Positions 34,401 to 40,923 of a DNA stretch of 64,000 nt are shown one piece after another. Every line of letters begins with the position of its first letter. The stretch's first letter is position 1. The position numbers were made by a program, and so were the translations under genes. Below the pieces are notes generated by a model that worked only from the letters and a program-made list of their open reading frames with translations, was not told where the DNA came from and searched no databases. Source of the stretch: Bacteroidales bacterium (lineage in GTDB: Bacteria > Bacteroidota > Bacteroidia > Bacteroidales > Tenuifilaceae). Where the stretch lies: NCBI GenBank assembly GCA_013141385.1, contig JABFRB010000002.1, positions 372,001 through 436,000 on the forward strand, given 5' to 3'.

Positions 34401-36102
34401 AACTACTGCATGCCAAGGAACTTCAACCACAATTACAAATACAACAGATGCTAATGGTTTAACCATTGATTCATGGAGTTGGGACTTTGGCGATGGTCAA
34501 TCATCAACCATTCAGCAACCCTCACCACACGGATATCTTAATACTGGAGATTATCTGGTTAAGCTTAAAGCTATTTCAAGTAATGGTTGTACCGATTCAA
34601 TATCTAAAAATGTAGCAGTGGCAAGTTATCCAATAGCAGCAATCACTGCAAATGCCCCATTATCATTCTGTAAGGGCGATAGCGTAACCCTATCTGTTCC
34701 ATATAATAATAAATTTATTTACACGTGGAAGGTTGACGGAACTAATCTTACTAATTCTGATTCAAGTAAATACATAGCCAAGTTGACAGGTAATTATGTT
34801 GTGGAAGTTGTTAATTCAATTGGAAATTGTACAACTTTATCATCTCAAGTAAATATCATTGCGCAAAATGCACCTGTAGTTCCACTAATCACTGCAAATG
34901 GCTCATTACAATTCTGTCAGGATGAATCGGTTACTCTTAGCGCAACAAACGTTGATGGTTACACCTATCAATGGAATTTGAATGGTGGTGCGGTTGGAGA
35001 AAATTCGAACCAGTATATTGCAAAAGATAAAGGAAAATACTCCTTAACTGTGGCTAATTCGAACGGCTGCTCTGTGAACTCAACCAACTCCTTAGATGTA
35101 GATGTACTTCCTAAACCAACCCTTCCAATTTTGAACCTAAGCGGGCCAACTAGTTTCTGCTCAGGGGGAAGTGTTACGCTTAACGCAACATCAAATTCAG
35201 AGTACACTTATAGATGGAAGAATGAGCTCGGTGTAATTAGCGGAGCAAATACAAACTCGCTAATAGCATCAACATCAGGAAAATATCAACTTGAGATATC
35301 CAATACTCAAGGATGCTCGGTGATAACCCCAGTGGTAAATGTTACAGCTAATACATTACCCGCCAAACCTATTATTGCCGAAGCAACTAACACCACGCTG
35401 TACTGTTTAGGCACCGAAGTTGAGCTTAAGGTTACAAACTCCTCATCAACGCTAAACTATCAGTGGAAACGATCGGGCGTAATTGTAGATGGAGCAACCC
35501 AATCAAACTATAAAGGTCGTCTAGCAGCGGGCGATTACCGAGTTGAGGCAAGTCAGGGTAACTGCGCTACAGAATCCGATATTATCACTCTAACCACCAA
35601 ACCTGCACCCGCTAAGCCTAATTTATATGCATGGGGTCCCAACGTTTGGATTCTTGCGTGTGATAATAATTCGGCTAAAGATTATCGCTGGTATTATAAC
35701 GATCAACTCATTGTTGGTGCAAAGACTAATCAATACGTTGCCAGACAAAACTTTGGCAATTACTACGTAGAAATCAGCGATGGTGGCGAGTGCTACGCCA
35801 TGAGCGATATAATAAATATCCCAACGGGCAATGTTATTAATGGAATTGACGATCTTGTTGACGATGTGGTAACCCTATTTCCAAACCCAACAGATGGGCT
35901 AATTACAGTACTATTGGGCAATACGCTCTCAGGCGATTTGAATGTTGAATTTGTGGACGATTTAGGTAAAGTTATTATCCAAAATCAATATCATAATTCA
36001 AATGGATTTTCTATTGATCTTACTGGAGCACCTAAAGGAATATACTTCTGTAAGTTACATTATAAGAACAGTTTAGTTGTAAAGAAAATTATTAAACAGT
36101 AG
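28414..36102 (+). CDS. Giant T9SS-secreted adhesin: LamG x3, FG-GAP/VCBS 7+7, PKD, Ig-like, sorting domain
   Basis: The product is 2562 residues. A signal peptide (to about residue 38) is followed by three LamG-type lectin domains (about 40-220, 270-450, 500-690; the first two are near duplicates beginning FDGTxDYVNLG), a fibronectin-type segment, then seven FG-GAP/VCBS motifs of the form WGDYDNDGYLD (about 855-1185), two more fibronectin-like segments, seven further FG-GAP motifs (about 1438-1785), two PKD domains (WDFKDGS, WDFGDGQ; about 1915-2075), several Ig-like repeats opening FCxGxSVTLxA, and a type A T9SS sorting domain (LFPNPTDGLITV...GIYFCKLHYKN) at the end. It should be exported by Sec, passed through T9SS and held on the cell surface, where LamG and propeller modules suggest binding of glycans or host/particle ligands. 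First gene of a four-gene operon controlled by the operator at 28306. Confidence 0.92.
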   Translation: MIQSQINSSFTLITWVSKVFKATMLGVLFLLFPMISNAQNNCLSFDGTDDYVNLGPLSPTGNFSTGFTFMGWVKWNAFNFYAPVFVFGDGVNNSDNANQISISGYATLNGISVRCSNTSLIVQGCTALNQWVHIAVTVTETGSMTIYVNGSSVSWYNVSPISNVVRTSCTLGTATYYNKFNGCLDEISVWSRALTVTEIQNKMNSSLAGNESGLYAYYHFNQAAPGGTNTGCTTLLDAGVNAKNGTLTNFALTGTSSNWLSSDIPVTIDNNALAFDGTNDYVNLGTVSPTGNFSAGYTYMGWVKWGAFNSWSRLFDFGTGAGYNNIMLANNSTSNSLTLSNYLNTTPYQLTTGNILSPNQWVHVAATVSNTGAAKIYVNGVVAASGNVSAPVNIARNLCYLGKSNWVADAYLNASMDEVSFWTRALTADEINTNMNSSLTGGETGLYAYYRFNQASANGTNTGLSTLFDATANGKNGILTNMSLSGISSNWISSGAPASTQNNALSFDGTNDFVAIPALASNLTQFTIETWFNANNFISTPFSGIFNTNSWVNGDVHFQLTNATIQLAVCGSTVATVNYSFSPNTWYHLAATYNSSTKKVNVYVNGTLVQNVTLATALNANFTAAEIGAFGASRYFAGKLDEYRIWNTERTATDISTNMYKSFNGTESGLIAYFNFNEGNAAGTNAGITSLNNGIGTNHGTLTNFALSGTTSNWVTGIKDKPSSHVTNFSGSVVSSKMTLKWTDVINGNSPDGYYIFASKTNSFTDPVNGVEPSIDNDLTDGVGVVKVLQGVQVYNGWINDELNTPYYFRIYPYTNSGVNTLYNTIATVPQVQVTSAGQFSIQDGIAFPSLNYSAFAWGDYDNDGNLDLIMTGDSSSVPITRIFKGNGLGGFAPQYQIKMQGVEYGSVAWGDYNNDGYLDVLLTGSTTSAWPHTMFSRIYKNNKNGTFTEQSQIDIFPINNGSAIWGDFDNDGDLDILLAGSGVAKIYRNNGDNSFTDLISLIGVTYGAATWGDYDNDGYLDVVYSGIGSEGNRTTKLYRNNGDNTFSLQTNTGLPNFLGPVALGDYNNDGLLDLFLGNYDGSKIYKNMGNNSFTEQASLAAAQENGSASWIDYDNDGFLDIFVAGYSSGYGSVSVKLYRNTDGNTFSEVTPQSWPTLIGQTFWADFDNDNRIDFLLGGYGNSFTGLYHNNIKTFNTAPPTPSNLSVSKQVRTGTFKWEYPKLAESAKFNLRVGTSSGSSNIVTAQSLANGTRLLYNNSTLIRDTSFTLNPLKVGNYFWSVQAVDANGKASSFAPEQTFSVDTIQSSNLVASNVNSTTIKLKWKRGNGDGCIVFCKANKSTPSYPVNGVIYKHSSRFGEGSRIAGTDWFCVYNGQADSVTVSGLNTGLTYTVHVMEYSTLSNSDKYFRKVVDNNIGYFSPSLYTDIQTLASVGVLYGSVEWGDYDKDGYLDILVTGVLVSNQFYARVYHNNGDNTFTPLATFNLLLPDNAITRYNDRFLGKWADFDNDGYLDIVIVDAHNYGNAKILRNNTDISGTTFTQQFDFGNDFSTGTCEDLDNDGYLDVVLTGANDTRIYKNNGNFTFTLQTTIPFMTYNSSLSCGDFNNDGLSDILLTGYHKLGEYNFAGASKIYQNKGNFEFVEKTDVTLEGICYGVGQWVDYDNDGLLDIFLTGNQRFSDPPLTLLYHNDGNGNFTSISNTGIGSFMDSNADWGDYNNDGYLDLIVGGQNGGLYTKVYRNNKNGTFTEDTDFFITGCFYGSAKWCDYDDDGDLDILFAGNNNLKIYQNTTTSIAGKYAINKKPNAPTNLENVVTPNKVTLSWSSALNDETPSISMSYNLRYRIVGATNWSYAPSTNGTVRLFSALGNVQMNKRIDLANLPVGQYEWNVQTIDQGYLGSDWSANGNFEVRDLQTFFSAEIVCQGLPTQFTDQSVSTDGIASWKWDFKDGSISTVQNPTHTFAAGGAYTVKLVITSTGGAKDSLEKSVTVKPKPITGFTATTACQGTSTTITNTTDANGLTIDSWSWDFGDGQSSTIQQPSPHGYLNTGDYLVKLKAISSNGCTDSISKNVAVASYPIAAITANAPLSFCKGDSVTLSVPYNNKFIYTWKVDGTNLTNSDSSKYIAKLTGNYVVEVVNSIGNCTTLSSQVNIIAQNAPVVPLITANGSLQFCQDESVTLSATNVDGYTYQWNLNGGAVGENSNQYIAKDKGKYSLTVANSNGCSVNSTNSLDVDVLPKPTLPILNLSGPTSFCSGGSVTLNATSNSEYTYRWKNELGVISGANTNSLIASTSGKYQLEISNTQGCSVITPVVNVTANTLPAKPIIAEATNTTLYCLGTEVELKVTNSSSTLNYQWKRSGVIVDGATQSNYKGRLAAGDYRVEASQGNCATESDIITLTTKPAPAKPNLYAWGPNVWILACDNNSAKDYRWYYNDQLIVGAKTNQYVARQNFGNYYVEISDGGECYAMSDIINIPTGNVINGIDDLVDDVVTLFPNPTDGLITVLLGNTLSGDLNVEFVDDLGKVIIQNQYHNSNGFSIDLTGAPKGIYFCKLHYKNSLVVKKIIKQ

Positions 36103-36114
36103 GCCTTTATTCAG

Positions 36115-38037
36115 ATGATTATGAGATACGTGCAATTGTTGAAAAGAAGAGTAATTCTCACAATATGTTTAGTGCTAATTGGAGGATATGCAATTTCGGC
36201 CGATTTTACCGATAAGCAAAAGGCTATTATTTATAACGAAGCAATTAAAGCCCTTAAAAACTATCAGCTATACACCAATCAATTGGCTGATCAAGTAGTT
36301 GATTTGGTTGAACTTAACAAAACGAGCCAAAAACTGATTGACCTATTCGTTAGCCGCAAGGCTATTGTTTACAACGATCTCGATCCTGCCCACAAATTAA
36401 GCGATGTTTATGAGATGGAAACCTATCTTGCAAACCTATTGCTTTGGTATCCCGATGGGATGAAGATCTCCTTGGATTTTGATAACCTTAAGGCAGGAAA
36501 TATCATTTCGCATGGGAACGATATCTACACCGTTGATATTATGACCTCAAAGCGCATTGATGGCAACTACCTAAATCAGCAAAGAAATAACCTTACAGAG
36601 GAATTGCTTTACCGTATTGCATTCTTTCAGAAGAACAACGCATTCGAAAACTATAGGATTGCCGGTATTAGGAGCAATAAAACAAAAACGCTTGCCGATG
36701 ATTCAAGGCTACTTGCAGAGGTTAAAAGCATCACCTTTTCCGAAAAGGATATGCAGTTGATTAAGGAGCAGACAAAATTCTTGCTGAATGACTATATCAA
36801 TTTCCTAAACCTACTAACCGATCCCAAGGAGAGCCGTGAGGATAAAACCTATTACAGCATCTCATTTATGGGGCTATTCAAGGATTCAACCCAAAATGTA
36901 GCAAACGATATTGAACCAGATCCACAAAAAAGATGGGTGCCATTAAGCGATTACAAGAAAAACATCGTTTCATCGTACCCAGAGGGTATTCGTAATCTTG
37001 GACTGAATATCGATTCGGCTCAGTACGGGAAAGTAATACCCGAGGGGAACGAGAAGTATTACATTAACGGGTATATCGATAAGTTTTTCTCGGGGAAATA
37101 CATGGCAAAAACGGTATTCCGCGATAACGCAAAGTACGACTTCAAGGTATCGTTCGAGCGTGATGAAAACACCTTTAAGAATTTTAAGCTTACAAGTATC
37201 GATAAATTTGGGGTTAACCTTTATAGCCAAACTGCTGCCAATGCCACGCAGGAGTTACCCAGCAAGCCCATTTCAACACTTAAAAGAAGCGGTTTATATG
37301 TAGGTTTCTCAGTGGGTGGTGGGATTGCAAGTCTTAAAGATCCTAATTTAACCGATAATAAAATACTTTCGTGGTCGGTTAAGGGAAAAAGCACAATAAA
37401 CCTTCATGCAATAGCTACTTGGTATTTTCACGAGAGGTTGGGGGTTTCAATGGGTCTTGGCTACACTAAATTCAGCGCAAATGCTAATCTCTCAGGGGAT
37501 TTTCGGAACACAGCATACTCCACCGATTTGAATAATGAATCCTACCTAAAAAATGTTTCCGCAAAATACGACTCCCTCCTAACCGTTAACTGCATATCTA
37601 TCCCCATAACATTGATATTCCATAGCAATAGCAATCCTGAGAAATGGGGTATTTATGCCGAAACAGGCTTGGTTGCTTCGTTAAATATTAAGTCCAACTT
37701 CCATACAACAGGTAACTTTGCAACATCGGGCTACTACGAGCAACACCCTGTTCAGATTATCACTGCGCCTGAATTTGGCTTTGTTAGCCGCTCTAATATC
37801 GACAGTAAAGGGAAAAGCGATATTGCAGGTTTTAATTTATCATTTAAAACTTCTGTAGGCTTTACCTATCCTATTAGTTATTTTACAACAGTTTATGTTG
37901 GCCCTGAAATTATTTGGGGTTTGAATAACCTATCAAAGGCAAGTGAGTATACCGATGCTTTTGGAAATGCATCCTCGGCAAAAAAGGTTGTAAGTTCAAA
38001 ATATGGTATTAAGTTTGGATTATCATACAAATTCTAG
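36115..38037 (+). CDS. Outer membrane beta-barrel protein with N-terminal helical/NTF2-like domains
   Basis: The product is 640 residues. The ATG at 36115 and another two codons later (36121) both precede the signal peptide. Residues 30-390 form one or two alpha/beta domains; the stretch SEKDMQLIKEQTKFLLNDY followed by LFKDSTQNV resembles SDADIEVFKEQTKQKVDEF and LFFKGAEMQ in the next gene product, so a domain family seems to be shared. From about 400 on, strands such as SGLYVGFSVGGGIASL, GVSMGLGYTKFSANANL and KYGIKFGLSYKF (terminal Phe) indicate an outer-membrane barrel of eight or more strands. It starts 12 bp after the adhesin, so it may help that protein at the outer membrane, as SprF/PorP-like proteins do for other T9SS substrates; this role is inferred. 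Confidence 0.75.
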   Translation: MIMRYVQLLKRRVILTICLVLIGGYAISADFTDKQKAIIYNEAIKALKNYQLYTNQLADQVVDLVELNKTSQKLIDLFVSRKAIVYNDLDPAHKLSDVYEMETYLANLLLWYPDGMKISLDFDNLKAGNIISHGNDIYTVDIMTSKRIDGNYLNQQRNNLTEELLYRIAFFQKNNAFENYRIAGIRSNKTKTLADDSRLLAEVKSITFSEKDMQLIKEQTKFLLNDYINFLNLLTDPKESREDKTYYSISFMGLFKDSTQNVANDIEPDPQKRWVPLSDYKKNIVSSYPEGIRNLGLNIDSAQYGKVIPEGNEKYYINGYIDKFFSGKYMAKTVFRDNAKYDFKVSFERDENTFKNFKLTSIDKFGVNLYSQTAANATQELPSKPISTLKRSGLYVGFSVGGGIASLKDPNLTDNKILSWSVKGKSTINLHAIATWYFHERLGVSMGLGYTKFSANANLSGDFRNTAYSTDLNNESYLKNVSAKYDSLLTVNCISIPITLIFHSNSNPEKWGIYAETGLVASLNIKSNFHTTGNFATSGYYEQHPVQIITAPEFGFVSRSNIDSKGKSDIAGFNLSFKTSVGFTYPISYFTTVYVGPEIIWGLNNLSKASEYTDAFGNASSAKKVVSSKYGIKFGLSYKF

Positions 38038-38055
38038 TAGAAAAATTATAAAACG

Positions 38056-38685
38056 ATGAATATGAGATACGTATTGATTATTATTTTTTGTGGCATCCTT
38101 ACCAATTCCTACTCTCAGGAGCCCTCAAAAACTGCTGCAAGTAGCAAGGAGGCAAAGATTGTTGATGAGATAAATCTTTCCGATGCCGATATCGAGGTTT
38201 TCAAAGAGCAAACAAAGCAGAAGGTTGATGAGTTCCAGCAGCATATTGTTACAATTGGTAGTAAGGATCAACCTGCCGAAAGACGCAGTATGGCTGAAAG
38301 GGAGGCGCTAAAGCTCTTCTTCAAAGGTGCAGAGATGCAAACATCCGTTATTATGCCCGATGGCACAGTAACCATCCAATCGCGCCCAATGGAAAAATAT
38401 CTTGCTCGGTTAAAATCGCTGCCATTTACATCTGTTGTTATCAAATTCTACGACTTAGTTTACATATCAAGCTTTACTAAGGGTCCCGATGGTCGATACT
38501 ACTCATCGGCAACGGTTATTCAAGAATTCACTGGTTTCACTGGCGATAATCTTGTATACAAAGATGTAACCAAAAAGGAGATTGAAATTGTAATAGATCT
38601 AGTTGAAGATAAATTCTTTAACGAGAAAAAATGGAAAGTATTCCTTGGTAACATCAAAGCAACCGAAACCAAGAAGTCATTGTAA
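38056..38685 (+). CDS. Exported NTF2-like protein of unknown function
   Basis: The product is 209 residues with a signal peptide (MNMRYVLIIIFCGILTNSYS). An initial helical segment (SDADIEVFKEQTKQKVDEF) is followed by a region with strands and a hydrophobic core (SVVIKFYDLVYISSFTK, YYSSATVIQEFTGF, EIEIVIDLVEDKFF, WKVFLGNIKAT) that could adopt an NTF2/SnoaL-like cone fold; this is a guess from pattern. It resembles part of the N-terminal region of the preceding barrel protein. The gene lies 18 bp after the barrel gene and overlaps the next by one base, so it belongs to the adhesin operon. Periplasmic or surface location is expected. Confidence 0.6.
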   Translation: MNMRYVLIIIFCGILTNSYSQEPSKTAASSKEAKIVDEINLSDADIEVFKEQTKQKVDEFQQHIVTIGSKDQPAERRSMAEREALKLFFKGAEMQTSVIMPDGTVTIQSRPMEKYLARLKSLPFTSVVIKFYDLVYISSFTKGPDGRYYSSATVIQEFTGFTGDNLVYKDVTKKEIEIVIDLVEDKFFNEKKWKVFLGNIKATETKKSL

Positions 38686-39470
38686 TGAGCAGGATAAGGC
38701 TAATTGCGCTATTTACATTACTCATTGGGAGTAATCTTATCTCCTTTGGGCAGCAAATTCAAGGTTCATCCCTTAGCACCCCAAAGGAGTATTACCTTCA
38801 GGTAAAGCAGTTTGGTGAGTTTATCGATAGGTTCAACTACAAATCCGATTGGAAAGGAAACCTAATTAGCGATGAGTTTAAAAAGAAGATATCCCGAACC
38901 AGCTACCTTGCATATCTTCTAAATGCCGAAGATCCAAGGCTTAGCAATTCTACCGACTCTTCATACAGGAAAATTTGCAGCGAATTCATTGAATACATTG
39001 CAGATTCTATGGCTCCCAAAACAATTAGCCTTTACAGCGGGCAGGTTAAAGCGTTGGCTAAAGTTAATATTACCTACAACGGGAAAGATAATCAGGTTAA
39101 TATGGAGCTGATCCCCGAAGTACTCTCAGACAGATCAGTCAAATGGGTAATATCTAATATTGATACGGATGTATTCAAATTTAACCCCGATAGCCTACAG
39201 AAGTACTTTATTGCGCCCAACAGCCACGAAACCAATTTTATAAACATCCGAAAACTGAATAGCACAAACAATCCCTATTACTTTACATCAACATCGTTGA
39301 CCAAAACCATTCTTTTTTTGAAAGAGGTAGAGCAAAAACGGATAACCATTCAAAACACCCAAAGCGTTACCTACTATATCAACTTTCCGGGCTGGCAAAT
39401 CACCGTTGAGGAATTCAACAGAACATCAAACAACTCGGGATGGCTAATTAGTGATATTAGAAAGATTTAA
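38685..39470 (+). CDS. Exported protein of unknown function, last gene of the adhesin operon
   Basis: The product is 261 residues with a signal peptide (IALFTLLIGSNLISFGQQ). The ATG shares its A with the TAA of the previous gene, which indicates translational coupling. The mature part begins with a helical section (PKEYYLQVKQFGEFIDRF) and continues with strands (VKALAKVNITYNGKDNQVNM, VKWVISNIDTDVF, VTYYINFPGWQITVEEF, SGWLISDIRKI). The layout is like the neighbouring exported protein and the N-terminal part of the barrel protein, suggesting three related periplasmic modules in one operon. No family recognised. Confidence 0.6.
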   Translation: MSRIRLIALFTLLIGSNLISFGQQIQGSSLSTPKEYYLQVKQFGEFIDRFNYKSDWKGNLISDEFKKKISRTSYLAYLLNAEDPRLSNSTDSSYRKICSEFIEYIADSMAPKTISLYSGQVKALAKVNITYNGKDNQVNMELIPEVLSDRSVKWVISNIDTDVFKFNPDSLQKYFIAPNSHETNFINIRKLNSTNNPYYFTSTSLTKTILFLKEVEQKRITIQNTQSVTYYINFPGWQITVEEFNRTSNNSGWLISDIRKI

Positions 39471-39480
39471 ACCCAAATTT

Positions 39481-39529
39481 AGTTGCTGGTTACTAGTTGC
39501 TAGTATCTAGTATCTAGTAACTAGCAACT
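39481..39529. terminator. Bidirectional terminator-like hairpin
   Basis: AGTTGCTGGTTACTAG (39481-39496) and CTAGTAACTAGCAACT (39514-39529) pair at 15 of 16 positions, with CTAGTATCTAG repeats in the loop. It separates the adhesin operon (+) from the MEMO-family gene (-). No long T-run, so it may be a repeat used as an mRNA end. Confidence 0.5.
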
Positions 39530-39535
39530 GCTTCC

Positions 39536-40627
39536 CTACCTATACCCCACCGATGCATACCCAACCCAATGCCTCAAAGTAGCCTTTGCTGTTTTTCCCA
39601 TCCGCAAATCCTCAATAGGAATTGGTTTATGATCAATGCTGGTAGAATAACCAACAAATTGCCCCTGTAATGGCTTAGCACCCAGCTGCTCCTGCAAATC
39701 TAACGCAGTAATAAGCCCAAAGGGGATGCTATACCTGCCGCACCATGTCCATTTATACTCCTTATAATCATTCTTTTGAACCGTATAATCCACAAACCAA
39801 CCAACCTTTTCCTTACTTGGAACACCCTTCAAACAGCTATCGATAATTGCATGCTCGTGACTAACAGCCTTTTTATACCCAGCACTATCCACACCATAAG
39901 GAGCCATATTCTTACCGCCCCAATCATCATTGCCGTAGTGAACAGCATCTGTAGTAATTAGTAGGGCAATATCATCACCCCATCGCATTTTGCGATTTTT
40001 TATCACCTCAGCTATCGATTTTGAAAGGGGCTGCGCAATAGCCTCCATCCTTTCCATTGGCATAAAGGGAACTAGGATTGATACTATTTCAACATCCCTA
40101 TTAAAGTACTGGAGGAAAGGCAGCATACTCTCAACCGAATGCTCAACCTTTTGTAGGCTATCGTTTACCTGATAGCAACCACTCGGCAACCCTTTAATTA
40201 TCTCCTCCCTTAACGATGACACTTTGATATTCTTGTATGGCCCATGCCATTGCGTGTAGGAATCGAACACAATTTGATCCGACACATTCATAACCCTAGC
40301 CTTATGCGCCACACCAAAAATAATTATCGTTTTAGCCTTTATATTCCCAAGCAGGGCAGGGTATTGCCACCCAACGTAGGTATGATCATCGTGAGGGCAA
40401 ATGGCAACCCTCCAAGGGGTATCCTGATTAGCCTTGGCATTTGCCAATTCGGCTGTCTGTAACCGATTAATCCTACTCATCACCGAATCAACCTGCCAGC
40501 CAAGATGCGCAAAACCAACAGTATCCTTCATTTGCCTTACCTTCTCCTTATTCTTAGCTGATTCTGTAGAATTGCACCCAAGTAGCACAACCGAAACAGC
40601 CACAATAAAACTCAAAATCCTTGTCAT
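39536..40627 (-). CDS. AmmeMemoRadiSam system protein B (MEMO1 family), lipoprotein form
   Basis: The product is 363 residues with a lipoprotein signal (lipobox VVLLGC, Cys18). The MEMO-type alpha/beta core is visible: VAICPHDDHTYVGWQYPALL, TIIIFGVAHKARV, VEIVSILVPFMPMERM, and ALLITTDAVHYGNDDWGG, including the conserved His residues of the open metal-site-like pocket. MEMO proteins have an extradiol-dioxygenase-like fold; in prokaryotes they usually occur with AMMECR1 and radical-SAM partners, neither of which is present here. The export signal is unusual for a family mostly regarded as cytoplasmic. Transcribed alone, convergent with the adhesin operon. Confidence 0.85.
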   Translation of the reverse strand: MTRILSFIVAVSVVLLGCNSTESAKNKEKVRQMKDTVGFAHLGWQVDSVMSRINRLQTAELANAKANQDTPWRVAICPHDDHTYVGWQYPALLGNIKAKTIIIFGVAHKARVMNVSDQIVFDSYTQWHGPYKNIKVSSLREEIIKGLPSGCYQVNDSLQKVEHSVESMLPFLQYFNRDVEIVSILVPFMPMERMEAIAQPLSKSIAEVIKNRKMRWGDDIALLITTDAVHYGNDDWGGKNMAPYGVDSAGYKKAVSHEHAIIDSCLKGVPSKEKVGWFVDYTVQKNDYKEYKWTWCGRYSIPFGLITALDLQEQLGAKPLQGQFVGYSTSIDHKPIPIEDLRMGKTAKATLRHWVGYASVGYR

Positions 40628-40923
40628 ACCTTAAAAATTTAATAGTTGAAAGCATTGTGATATGCCCAAATATAGGAATTAAGTTGTTGGTATCAAATGG
40701 TAAGAGTTCCGAACTTTTTTATCTACATTTATAAGCGTATAACTAAACAAACCATATTCAGCGTCGGTAAAATATCGAAGGGAGGCAAACTCCGATAGGT
40801 TCTTCGAACTCTATCGGGTTATCCTTCCACGCAAAAGACCTTCCGGAGTCGATAGACCCGGAAGAGTCTATAAAATATCGCTAGCCAAACAGCACAGAAT
40901 TGTATATAATAAACTTAACCTTT

